Shown one piece after another: positions 1-11,641 of a DNA stretch of 64,000 nucleotides. The stretch is taken from assembly GCA_019096065.1 (NCBI GenBank), contig JAGUCH010000003.1:11036001-11100000 (forward strand). The letters are read 5' to 3'. Source of the DNA: Paracyclopina nana (Eukaryota; Arthropoda; Copepoda; Cyclopoida; Cyclopettidae). Position 1 is the first letter of the stretch. The number at the start of each line of letters is the position of its first letter. The notes under the pieces are model-generated. The model saw nothing but the letters and a program-made list of their open reading frames with translations. It ran no database searches and was not told where the DNA came from. The translations under genes were made by a program, and so were the position numbers.

Positions 1-714
1 CAAAAAAAATATTATTTTTAAATAAGTCTTTTATTAGATGAAAACACTTTTAAAACAGATTCAATACTATTAATTTATTAATTAAATTATAAATACTATC
101 TATAATAACTTATGAAACAAAAAAATTCATGTATTATTTTCACACACGCATACCATAGGATAAAATAAAAATGAAATTAAGTTGATAGCGATAAGTTTTA
201 GAGATCAGGATTTCGCAAAAATTTTATGAAACGGTTGCGTTACGCTTTTAGGTATATTCTTGTAACAAGAATACCGATCAAAAATACGTACTAAATTAGG
301 ATCAAATCGGTATGGTTTGCGGATTTGTTTTGTGGGGTGTAACTTACACGTTATACGTTATATTGGAGGTGATTTTTTGCACCCAGCCATTATAGCTAAT
401 GTAAATCACGAGCATATGCTCTAAAGGGACTATTTGCTTTCTCCCGACGTTTATGTTATATTCTCCAGAAGCTGCATGCTGTGCCACAGCATAATAATAG
501 AAAGTTTTATTGCCAGAAAACAATAAAAAGTCCAGCCCAGACTGCTCGCTGCTGCTTTTACTGCAAAAGCTAGCTTTTTACTCTATATAATGCTAGCATG
601 ATGCCAATCTTTCGTGCAACAATAAAGATCAGACATAAAGTAAGATATATAACATGGGAATCTCCGCTTTATGTGCAAAAAACGTCAATATATATATTTT
701 GCTGCTCCTTTCAG
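1..714. other. AT-rich intronic sequence, no coding signal seen
   Basis: No reading frame here resembles the N-terminal or first membrane part of adenylate cyclase. The first recognisable exon begins at 715 after a pyrimidine-rich acceptor. The stretch is therefore probably intron of the cyclase gene, whose 5' exons lie left of the window. Confidence 0.5.
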
Positions 715-3700
715 CCCTGTCTACCACATGTGAGCCCGACGAACTTGTCAGAATTCTCAACGATCTCTTTGCTCGTTTCGACAAATTGGCTGGGGTAAGT
801 AACTATTTATCATGACTATTCAAATATATGCCTGGAAACAGAGATTTAGTTCAGGCGTTTTCCGCTACCACCTTGGGTGGCGCCACTGTAAAGATGGCAA
901 AATTGCCAGATGTGTATTTTTCGGTGCATGAGCATTTTGGCATTTTTGACGGTCAAATGACGCATTTTATCTTATGAGATATTTTGAACTTTGCAAAACT
1001 TGGATCATGTTCTCAGAAGTTATCAGAGTTATCTCAAAGAGTTGCTCTTGTCTTCAACTATCGGTTTACAATATTATCGGGTGCTCTGTATGACTCCATT
1101 TAGCTTTTACACGTTTCATGCTTGATGGAAAGTTAGCTTGTGGAATCACTGAAATATTACATGCCAACTTTCTTGTGCCTTGAATTAAGTTTGTGCTATA
1201 TATGTCACCAGAACAAACTATGACATGTTAAGTATGTAGACCTTTTGTAGGCAGATTCTCGAGTTACTAAACAAGCCTGGATGACAGCCTAGTAATTGGA
1301 ATGATTGCATGCTATGCCAAATTGAAGCATGTAATTTCCAAGTGGTGTTCGATTTACAAAGAATTTGCTCACCGCCAGGTGTCGCTAGTTGCTGAAGGTC
1401 TTACTTTTCAAAGCTTCCTGTATTTAGGGCTGCTCCAATTAACTTGCAAATCTTCCTCGTAACACACCAAATAGGCTAGCTCGTTAAACGAGTTCAGCGC
1501 ACAAAGGCTCTTAATAAATCTGCAAAATTACAATAGTCCATATTTTTGTGGTGATACCAGATCCCAAAATATCTAAGTCTCATTTCTCTGATGGCATTCT
1601 GTAGGTTTCGTTTGACATTAGAGTTACTCGATCCTAGTCCTATTTTTGGCCAGTTTCCACGAAATTGAGAGCTTTACAGTGGACTGCAACAAAGTTTTCA
1701 TATCCAAGTTGATAAAGGGCCACGTGGTTCATAGTGACTTTTGCAGAGTCAGCACAACTATTGTCCCAAGCTGTAAAAAGTACTTTATGACAGCTCGCCC
1801 AATAACTTCGACGTGAATATGTCTACTATATTTGTAATTTTCTGCTGCAGGTGAGCAATTGTCTGCGAATCAAGCTTCTGGGTGATTGCTACTACTGCGT
1901 CGCAGGCCTCCCAGTGGCCAGAGATGACCATGCCAACTGCTGTGTCGAATTGGGTCAGCACATGATTAAGGCCATCAACTTTGTCAAGAGAAAACGATCC
2001 TCGGTATAATGATGAAGGGATTAAGCAATAATTTGTGGGGTTCAATAATTTTCCCTGTGAAGGTCGAACTGTCAATGCGAATTGGCGTTCATTCCGGCTC
2101 GGTGCTCTGTGGTGTGCTTGGACTTCGCAAATGGCAATTCGACGTCTGGTCCAATGATGTCACCATTGCCAACAAGCTCGAGTCTGGAGGCATTCCTGGG
2201 TAACCTCACTTTTTCCAATGAGCCTAATTTGACCATTCTCCGACATGCTTTGGCAGTAGCTCGCTTAAAAGGCCCATTGTATTCGATTTTGGCAAAAAAG
2301 GCCAATCAGGGCCACGTACTCCACAACTGAGTTTTGGCTATATTTTCATTTTTGCCAGCAGAGATTTTTTAAGAATTCCCAAGGGAGGTTTTTAATCAGG
2401 ATTACTCTTTTGTAGGCGAGTTCACATTTCAAAGGCCGCCTATGACAACCTTAATGGAGCTTTTGAGGTCGAGCCAGGAAACGGGGGCGAACGGGACGCG
2501 TTTCTCTGTGAGAACAACATTGAAACCTATTTGATTGTGGGCAAGGCCAGGCCAAATGGTGGCCAACCAGCAGCAGAGTCGAGTGTGGAAACAGCAGCCT
2601 CCAAACAGCCTCGACCTCAGCAGAGGTGGTCGCTCAAGTCGAGGCCAGAGGCCGTTCTAGAGGCCAAAACGAATGGGGTGCAACATTTGCTCAAGACCTT
2701 TTCAGAGGACGAATCCAATGATCAAGAATGGAAGCCTGAAATCCCTTTTGGCAACGTACAAATAATACGAAATCTGACTCTTATTGCATTTTTTAAGAAT
2801 GTGCTTTCTTCTTCCAGCTGGAAATTTCTGACGATCAGATAACAATCGAGGCCAAAGTTGGGCCCACCACTGCATCCATTGTGAGCCTGGATGCATCGGA
2901 AACAAAGGCCAAAACAGCCACATTGGCCGAGGAGCTGGACAACCTTATGGACATCTCCATCGAGATCGCAAGCAACAAAAGAATGAAAAAAGATCACATC
3001 AAGTCTTTCAAATTGACCTTTAAGGACAAGGAGATGGAAAAGAAGGCAATTTGGGCTTTGCCATGCCTATGGAGAAACTGAGTTATAATTTTTTTCCTTT
3101 TTTTGCAGTATTGTCACCAAAAAGACTACACGTTCAAATCGAGCCTGTTTTGTGTCGTTGGCGTGTGGATCCTGGTTTTTGCCAGCGAAACCTTCCAAAT
3201 TGGAGTGCACCATGAATGGTAATAATGGGAGAGCCATTTCACCAAAATGATTAAATCCATGAAAGGATTAATTTGTATCCTTGGCTGAGCTCGTGAATTT
3301 GAAGTTTCATTACGTTTTTCTCATTTGTGCGTATCAAAGCAGCCATCAAAGCTTTCATTTGGCTTAATTCCCAATGACTTTTCTTCTCTTCTTGGAAAGC
3401 CAAGAAAGTTACCAACTAATGTGTTGAGTTGGCTCTGTATAATTGTCATATCATAACGATGAAATTGCTCAATTAGTGCTCGAAATGAGCAGCAAATATG
3501 CAAATGAAGCTGGCTTTCACCCGTTCGGCCCAAGCACAAAAGGCCAAAGATATTTTCCAATTCTGTAGGTGCAAAATATTGGGCAGAGGTGACAGGTGCA
3601 ACATTGTCGTGACTTTGACGTCCACAGCCACGGTGACGTTGTTCCTTGTCTCAGCACTTGGAGTCGTTGTGGCCGAGTCCACGTTGCCCAAGCCCATCAA

Positions 3701-6700
3701 AAGGCTGTCTTATACCCTGGTCCACGACAGACGCAAACGAAATACTGTGATATTCATCACGTTCTGCTTCATGTGCTTTGCCACAACTTTGGCTGTGGTG
3801 AGTAGTGCCAAATGAGTCAAATGAAAAATGTGCAGTAATTAAGCCCCCTTTTTTCAGATCGATCAGACCTTGATGTCTTGGAGCAGTGGTGCCAACGAGA
3901 CCGGATACAGAGACGAAGCAGCCAATATCTCTTGGTTCACATTATCCGATGCCAATAATGAAGAAGAAGAAGATACCAGTCGCGTTCTGAGGTCCTCCAT
4001 TCATACTGCAAATGAACACGACGAGGCTTACGGTACTACTAATTAGGAATTAAAAAAGATCAGCATACAGAACGCGGCACAGTTTTCGGAGTAAAATAGT
4101 TAGCTGAGAAATGATGGATCAGGCTCCAAGTCGAGCTCTACGCTCCTAGCGCTACGCGGTGCGTGCACGGCACTCAGCGCGTTGCCTGAGAATGTGCCCT
4201 AGAAAAATAGACTCGACTACTGTGACTGGTTGATTACTCCGAAAATCGTGATGCAACCTGTATGACGATCCCTGTCATTGCAGAAAACTACAAGGAATAC
4301 ACATCCCAGTACCTGATCCACTTATGGATAGTGACGATCCTATCGCTGGCGCCTTTCATCAAGTTCTACTATTTGTACAAAGCCATCATGCTGCTCAGCA
4401 TGTTCTGCGCTTACAGCCTCGTGATATGGTTTGTGATACCATCTTGGCTCATGGGGATGTAAGTATATTGCATTCTCCTGTGCTGCTGCAAGTTTAATTT
4501 ATTCTTCTGCAGCAGCAGCAGCAGTGTATATACCGTCTGACCGTTCAAAATTGGACGGTGCGGGAATCAAAAGTTTGTATTATGGATTCATGAATTTTGT
4601 GGCTTAATGGGTATCGTTGGAAAGCTTGAACCTTTAGACATCTTTTTTGTTTTCTGACAAAATGAAAAATATTATAGTGCATTCCCCGTGACATAAAAAA
4701 ATACATGACTCACCAGCGTTTTCGTGACAATTTACTGGTTTATCTTTTGAAAACTGAATTCTCCCGTTTTTTTCCTCCTTAAATTGATTTTTTCTACTTT
4801 TACAAAAAAGATAGAAAAAGGCTCAATCTTTCCAACGCTATCATTTAAAAGTCCTGTATTTCTTGAATATGTGACAAAAAGTTAAGATTCCGGTACCGTC
4901 CAATTTTGAACGGTCAGACTGTATATAGAGAGAATATTGCTTTAAAAGTGTCAGCTCGAAATTTGGAGCTCCCTAGGCCAAACTTTTTATGCCTGGCAAA
5001 AGAGAAAGGCTGCAGAAAGTCTACGTAATTGCATGGGAAAAGTCCTGAAAGGATCCTCATGCGCCAAAATAGGACCTCCTGCACTTTGAATTAATAGTCT
5101 ATTTTGTCCAGGCCTGGAAGCTCCCCTATAGCAATGTACTTTGCCACATTTTTATGCCTCATTTTTATGCTCGCAAAATTACTCAAGAACTGTATAATTG
5201 TATAATATGGTAGATTTCGAAATGTACTGATCTTTCAGCTTTGTGCTGGGCCTCTTCGTTTTCCTGGTGCTCTATCATGGCCGACAGGTGGAGATTGCTT
5301 CATCTCTGGATTTTTTGTGGAAGCAGCAGGCCAAAAAGGAGCTGGAAGAGATGAGCGAAATGCGAAGACACACCAACCAGCTCTTGCAAAACATCCTACC
5401 ACTTCACGTTGCCAAATACTTCTTGGAGCAAGATCGACAACCTGAAGTAAGTGTGTAATAGATTGCGTAGTCCACAAGTTGTATTTACTGTATCCTGCGT
5501 ATCGATTTGTCTCACTAGATAGTATTTTCGGGGGCTGCAAGCATTGATTGATCACTAGCAAATATTTGACGTTATTGCCAAAAAGCAGGGGGAAAAATTG
5601 GCTATTCTTAGATTCAATTTCCAGAGAAACCGAAACCACGAGATCAGGCATGTCAAGCTGTATTCATGTCTCAAAAGCTTCTTGAATTATGTAGTACCCA
5701 TTCGTACTTTTAGCTGATTTGACATACATGTGAATACAGCGTCTCATACATGGATATGTTGTAAATTGGAGGTGTTGCTCAAGTCAAATGTAATAGTGTC
5801 CTTTGCCAACTGATACCACATGTTATAACTATTTTTGTACTGCATGTGAGAAAATGTACCAGCTTGTAAGAAATAGCATATTAGTAGAGGTCTGCGGCAA
5901 GTAAATACAGGCCAGCTTTCATAGTAAAACTCTAGAATAGTGCAAAAAGTGTCGCATAATATTAAATGGGGTCACATCTTGCCTTTTCTCAGCCCTTCTG
6001 TATTCATAATACATGCGCTGTAAGCGCAGCTTTCAAACCTTTATCATAACAGGAGATGATTCATTAGAGTGAGGAAATGAAGGAAAACAAGGAATTTATA
6101 AGTCTTATTTTTTCAGGAGTTGTATGCTCAAGGTCGAGCCAATGCGGGCGTCCTCTTCGCTTCGATCCCCAACTTTACCGACTTTTATTCCGAGGACGTC
6201 AACGAGGGCGTGGAATGCATTCGCCTGCTTAATGAGATCATCGTGGATTTCGACCAAATCCTGGACGACGATAAATTCCGCGCCATCGAGAAGATCAAAA
6301 CAATTGGCAGCACGTACATGGCAGCCTCTGGCATCAACCCTTTGGAGGCTGAGTGCGACGAGCTCGCTCATTTGTGCGACCTCGTCGATTTTGCCATTGA
6401 GATGAGAAACAAGCTGGATGACATTAATGTCCACTCCTTCAACACTTTCCAATTAAGGATAGGTAGGAGTAGCCGAATTGCTAAAGCCAATATTGACATA
6501 AAGGCTTTTCTCATTAGCTCCATCTCCTATCTCCCCTAATTTCTTGGAAGCATGATTAGCTTTCTCTTTTTGCCATGAAAATCCTTTTTTCGCCCAAAAA
6601 ATGAATACTGAAGATGTAACTGTCGGAATTCCCCCTGCGTATATAGAAATGGCAACTTTTCGTGGTCGTAAAAAAATTTCTGTGGTTCATCTGCTGGAAG

Positions 6701-9700
6701 CTTTTTGCCACTTTTCTTAACGAGCAAGATAGCACAGCAGTTGCTTATGTTGTACGTCTGCGAACTTTTTCTTCTTTCTTGGTTTTCAGGCATTAGTGTG
6801 GGTCCACTCGTTTGTGGTGTGATAGGAGCCACCAAGCCTGTCTTCGATATTTGGGGTGACACCGTGAACGAAGCCAGCAGAATGGATTCAACTGGAACAC
6901 TCGGATGCATACAAGTCTCGCAAAGAACTGCATTGGTAAACCAGAGATATTTTGCTCTTTCTCATTTCTAACAAAAGTTGCGGGTTTTCTTTTCGGAGCA
7001 AATAACCAGTCCGACAAATAGAGCCTATATTTCTTAGGCGTGAAATAAGCTCGAGTTGTTGCTCGATCTTATTATTTTCTCCGATTTTGGTGGGACAATA
7101 TGTAAACGTGAAAAATATTTCTTCTTTCTCATAACTAAAATAGTACCAGGTTGACTCATGTTTTTTGCCTACATTTCTAAGGCGTAAAATAGGCGCGACT
7201 TAGAGCTCGATCCATTTTGTCTGCAACACTTACTCCGATTATGCTAAGGAGAATATGTAAGGACCTTTCCATGTGTTAGTACTGCCAAAAACAGATCTCA
7301 AAAACGGTTTTTGGTACAAAAATTTGCTCTTGGCCAAGTAGCCAAAAAAAGTAAACACCCAGTACGCAAAAAAGTAAACAAGTGAACAAACACGTAAATA
7401 AACAATAAAAACGTTCTTGCGAAAAAATGCAATATATTTTGTGGCATTTTAGTTTCAAATATTTTTCACCCTTCTTCTACCTTAAAAACCGTTGCGGGTT
7501 GCCCAACCATTTTCTGAGTGAATAACCAGTCCCGCAAATCGAGCCTACATTTCTAAGGCGTAAAAATAAGCTTGAATTTGAGCACATTCTTTTTTTTCAC
7601 TACATGACCAACTCTCATAATGGTGGTACTATCTGTGCTATATGTATTTTATGGCATTCCAGATTCTTGCTGAGCGAGGATACATTGTGAAAGAAAGAGG
7701 TGTGATATCTGTGAAGGGCAAGGGAGAAATGCTCACCTTTTATGTGATGGGCCGCAAAATCTCGAGGTCGTGGAGGTTCGGCAAAACGGTCAACCAGGGC
7801 AACAACAGCCTCGCCGAGGTCGTCTATGGCATGGTGCGAGCCCGTAAAAGGAGGACAGCTCGCAAGGGCAAAGGTAATGCAAGTGATATATATGAGTACG
7901 AAAAGTTTGCCATGCAATTTTCTAGCTACTTTTCTTCCCTGGTTTCTCTTTTGTGAGGCAACTCGCACATTAATTAGGCATGAAAAGCTCTTCAATGTAG
8001 TTCGAAATGGGGCCAAAAATTCCATCTAGGGACTTGGGCATTTCGGCCTTTTTCATTTTAACATGAAATCATGAATCAAATAATTGGTGCCAAAGATGCT
8101 CTAGGATATGGCATAACTTTGCATGATCAGCATTTTTAACCCTGCTCGTAACCCTTGCATAACATAAATTAGGTCATAATCATCGTTCTCACCATCACCG
8201 CCACCATCGACCTCGTCCTGGAGGAGGAGGACAAGTGGAAGAGGATGGACCAACCCTTTCAGGTGGAGCGAGTGACGTCATAACCTCCACAGCCTCAGCT
8301 GTGAACGCGGCGACCTCCAACCTCGTGGCCACTGCAACCTCTTTAGTTCACATCCACAGTAATGATCCCAATAATTACGTCTCTGTTTGGACGGTGGAGG
8401 CTGCTGTTGCTGCTGATGTGCACAATAATAATTGCAACCATTATTATTATGATTCTTCCACAAAATTGCCCTGATGCTCATGCATGACCAAAGATGTGTG
8501 TTTTCCTACTTTTTGCATGATTTTGGCCTGACCTTCACCACGTGCTTTCTTATTTGCAAATTGCATGACCTACCGCACCACATGTAAGTTCCATTTCCGC
8601 CCTAAGTAAACTTAACCATGATATCATATACTTTTTTTAATTATTCTTGGTTTACCTTGACCTGGAAAAATCTTTTCATAGGGCAAATCGGTGAACAATA
8701 ATTCATATCTGCAGAATACATTGGTATACAGCAGGAAAGGAATTTAGAAATGGGAAACAGAGAGCTACCTTTTTGCCTCCTCTGACCCTAAGGCCAATTT
8801 GGCCTTAAGACACCTCCTTATTTAGAGCTTTAAGAACTTGCTCTCTCGCAGCCAAATTGTAGAAGCTCGCATCTGATGCTTTGTATGTGAAAAGTCCTCG
8901 AAAGTGCATAAAGTTACATGAAAATAGGGCAGTTTCGCTTTTTTTTAGAAAGGCACTCTGAATTCAGGACTCAAAGTGAAAGCCGCGTTTTGACTCTTTT
9001 TATGTGAGAAAATTCAAGCTGTGATCCTTGTTGCTTTTCATTTTTATAAATGGTATGACATGGCACAACTTCTGTTGCCTCTTTTCAGTCTTTTGGAACT
9101 TTGCACCGAGCTCTCATAAAGAGAACTTTGTCAAGCAAAGAATTACTCAGCAACCTAATTTCAAAGAACAAAAAAAGCATCTCATGTTACAAAATGCAAT
9201 CTGGAATCCACTTTTAAATAACTATGCGAATTGAGCATTGAACTTTCGTTCATTTTGAAAAATGAGGTAAACATTTAGCACAGAGATGGCGCTACTGTAG
9301 CCATAAATCTAAGCAGCGCCATCTAGCGGTGAAAAACGACAACGTTTTAAATAGCATCTGTACAAAATGCACTGTATCGTTTTTAAGCACTTGTGTCTCT
9401 TATGAAACTGGCGCTGCCCTAAAAATGATTGCATTATATTTTGCAGGCAAAAGGAGGAGCAGCAAATCGGATTGCAATTCTGATCGACCTTGCGAGCAGC
9501 AGTCATCATTGCAAGGCGAGCCTTCAGAGACGAACCGGCTTTTGATTCCACCGAGGCTACGCGTGGAGGCCACTGACGATCAAGAGCAGCCTTCGGTGGC
9601 CTCCAAATTTATACGGAATGGAAATGAGCTGAGACGCAGCCTTCGTCGCATCAATTCTTTGACGAGGCGGAGATTGTCACCCTCAAACCTAAAAGATACG

Positions 9701-9811
9701 ATTGCAAAATCACCAGTGACCCGTAAGCACTCGCACAGCAATTCAGTCGCGGGCGCAGAGGTCACCACCATTTCCATTGAGCCAGACTTCAACAGTTGCA
9801 TTAACATTTGA
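715..9811 (+). CDS. Ac3: Adenylate cyclase type 3-like, 3' part (5' exons outside window)
   Basis: Membrane adenylate cyclase making cAMP from ATP. Exons: 715-794, 1851-2003, 2063-2199, 2416-2755, 2818-3045, 3109-3218, 3569-3797, 3858-4032, 4284-4458, 5239-5446, 6117-6462, 6790-6935, 7663-7873, 8173-8358, 9447-9811, about 1,028 codons, all phases consistent. The first three exons encode the rest of the C1 catalytic domain ([22 protein letters not shown] with a metal-binding Asp, [12 protein letters not shown]). Then come a linker, the second membrane block (3109-5300) with a large extracellular loop, and C2 ([39 protein letters not shown]), retaining the adenine-contacting Lys and the Asn/Arg pair. 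Loop sequences such as [11 protein letters not shown] and [10 protein letters not shown] favour vertebrate ADCY3 and insect Ac3 over other types. The intron at 3046-3108 appears GC-AG. Exon 8173-8358 is His/Gly-rich and phase-symmetric. Amino terminus and first membrane block are missing. Confidence 0.92.
852..960 (-). repeat. Short interspersed element, TGGCGCCA family, copy 1
   Basis: Lies in a cyclase intron. Read on the minus strand it carries the family blocks in order: GTCAAAAATGCCAAAA, then CACATCTGG, then GTGGCGCCA. Five related copies are at 10265-10408, 10724-10850, 47029-47155, 50793-50950 and 60440-60535. Confidence 0.6.
4074..4254. repeat. Inverted repeat, possible small MITE in cyclase intron
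   Basis: The arms at 4074-4094 and 4234-4254 are reverse complements at 17 of 21 positions, with the shared core TTTTCGGAGTAA. They enclose a GC-richer loop in the intron between the exons ending 4032 and starting 4284. No clear target duplication was seen. Confidence 0.4.
4533..4921. mobile_element. Tc1/mariner-type MITE with TA target site
   Basis: A 389-bp element with inverted ends of about 36 bp (4533-4568 and 4886-4921, three mismatches), beginning CCGTCTGACCGTTC and ending GAACGGTCAGACTG. TA dinucleotides flank both ends, as expected for the Tc1/mariner superfamily. It has no coding capacity, so it is non-autonomous. It sits in the cyclase intron 4459-5238, just downstream of a (CAG)n run. 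Confidence 0.75.
6970..7620 (+). repeat. Three spaced copies of a ~125-bp intronic repeat
   Basis: Degenerate copies around 6970-7110, 7140-7265 and 7490-7610 share GTTGCGGGTT, ATAACCAGTCC, CATTTCTAAGGCGTAAAATA and a following GAGCTCGAT-like block. All lie in the cyclase intron 6936-7662, in the same orientation. Confidence 0.55.
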
Positions 9812-9836
9812 AATATTGAATAATATTATATTATTA

Positions 9837-11641
9837 TCAGCCACGTGGTATGAGCATGACTTTGATGGACTCTCCGCTGTTTACCACCATATCAATGGCC
9901 GCGCTGTAATTCTTCAGAGGGAATTTGTGAGTTATGATGTCATCAGCTGGAACCTGTTTCTTGGCAACCATATCGATTGCCTTGGGCCAGCAGTGTGGGC
10001 CCAAATGGCCACCGAAAATCTGAACCTCCTTCACATCCCCTAAATCACAAAAAGCATAAATAAGTGGTAGCATTTGGGGGAAATGGCAGCAATTTCGGTT
10101 TAAAATGATATGCTTACCTATCAAGCTCCAGTCTGCCATAACGTCGCCTTTGAAGACAGCATAGCATACAAAACGACCTCGTCTCGCGATGATATCAAGG
10201 CCTTGTTGCACAGACTTTTCATTTCCACTCACCTATTTAAAAGTGAAATTTTAGTTGTAGCTGTGCGAAGCAATAATCCGCAAGATGGAGCAACGATTTG
10301 TTTGTATTTGAGGAAGTATCGTCCTTATAATTTCCCCAATCTACAATCAAAAATGCCAAAAAAGAGAAAAAGAGAAGAAATCCACAACTGGATTTTTGGC
10401 TTTCAGTGTAGATGCAGAAAAAAAGCACAAAATATGTCTTTTGATCCAGTTTAAAAGTTTTACCTCAATGTAGACGTCACAGCCGTAGCCATCAGAGACT
10501 TGATCAATTTCGTCCTTGAGATTGCACTTGGTTGGGTTGAATGCCAAATCAGCTCCGCATTTCTTTGCCAGGTCCAACTTCCAATCGATGAGATCTAACG
10601 CGATCAAACATTTGGGATTTTTTTTTGGCGAGCTGCAGCAATCATTCCCAAGCCCACTGGTCCACATCCTGCATAAATATACATTGATTTCTTCTGCAGC
10701 TAATCAAATAAAATGCAGAACTAATCCGCGAGAGGAGCTGCTATTTGTTTTTGCGGTAAATGTGAACGCCACCAAACCACATTTCAGCCATTTGCTCTTC
10801 AAAAATGCCAAAATGCAAAGAGACTAAAAATCCACTTCTGGCAATTTTGTATTTTTTCTCAAGTGAGCTGAACTAAAAGTCTTGATCCAAACAGGACTAA
10901 AAACTAATAAGGTACCTGATATCACGACCACATCAGTGAACTGAATTTGGCCCAAGTCCACGCCATGGATTGCGCAAGCCAGAGGCTCAACATAGGCAGC
11001 ATGGCAAGGATCAACTCCCTTGGGAACTTGATGAACGCGAGCTTTTTCTGGGAATATCATGTACTCTGCCATCGCTCCGTTGGTCTCCTTGTGGAATCCA
11101 TACACAAAGTGATCCGGGCAGACTTGATATGCACCCTAAATCAAAGTATTTGCACAGGCCACCTCTAAGGCCTACCCAATATTGTAAATACGCACTGTCA
11201 AGCAGTATCTGCATTTGTGGCAAGTAATTATTTGCTCAGAGACAACAAGGTCTCCCAAGCTGACACCATGATGAACTCCTGCTCCTTCGCCCAGCTTCAC
11301 CACTGTGCCACTGAATTCGTGCCCTGGAGTGACTGGTAATTTCATATAGCTGGGGGTTCTCCCTAGGGGACACAGTGCAGTGCTTAGATATTAAATATAA
11401 TACCTATGCTTACATGAACGTACCAGGCTTTCCCCAAAATCTTTCGGCTCCTTGACGTACTTTCCCATCTCCTGCGCAAATGCCAACGGCTGCCACTTTT
11501 ACTAGCACTTCCTTCGGACCTGGCTCGGGTATGGGTACTGTTTCGTATCGATAATCACCTGACAAAAGTAAATAATGCATAAAGAAATCTATGTATGTAC
11601 AGATAGGATTCACCTTGGCCATGAATTACCACAGCCTCCAT
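9837..11641 (-). CDS. Zinc-dependent MDR dehydrogenase, polyol/sorbitol-threonine type (frameshifted as read)
   Basis: Medium-chain NAD(P)-dependent alcohol dehydrogenase acting on a polyol or similar substrate. Exons (minus): 11641-11614, 11558-11424, 11362-11196, 11135-10916, 10668-10464, 10232-10118, 10039-9837, about 357 residues. Visible motifs are the catalytic-zinc Cys in GICAGDGK, PGHEFSG, the structural-zinc cluster with C-x2-C-x2-C-x7-C spacing (CHKCRYCLTGAYQVC), PLACAIHG, the nucleotide-binding GCGPVGLG, and FGGHLGPHCWP near the end. The GICAGD and GGHLGPHC patterns recall bacterial erythritol/threitol-type dehydrogenases more than animal sorbitol dehydrogenase; this is from memory, not a search. 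In exon 10668-10464 the reading frame changes across a run of nine T (plus strand 10618-10626). One extra base, or two fewer, restores it, and every other exon junction is in phase. Its stop lies 25 bp from the cyclase stop on the opposite strand. Confidence 0.85.
10265..10408 (+). repeat. Short interspersed element, TGGCGCCA family, copy 2
   Basis: Diverged copy in the dehydrogenase intron 10233-10463. It has AATCCGCAAGATGGAGC, then TCAAAAATGCCAAAA, then AATCCACAACTGG in family order; the terminal GGCGCCA block is not recognisable. Confidence 0.45.
10724..10850 (+). repeat. Short interspersed element, TGGCGCCA family, copy 3
   Basis: Copy in the next dehydrogenase intron (10669-10915). CTAATCCGCGAGAGGAGC is followed by TTCAAAAATGCCAAAATGC and AAAATCCACTTCTGGCAA. 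Two introns of one gene thus carry copies. Confidence 0.5.
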
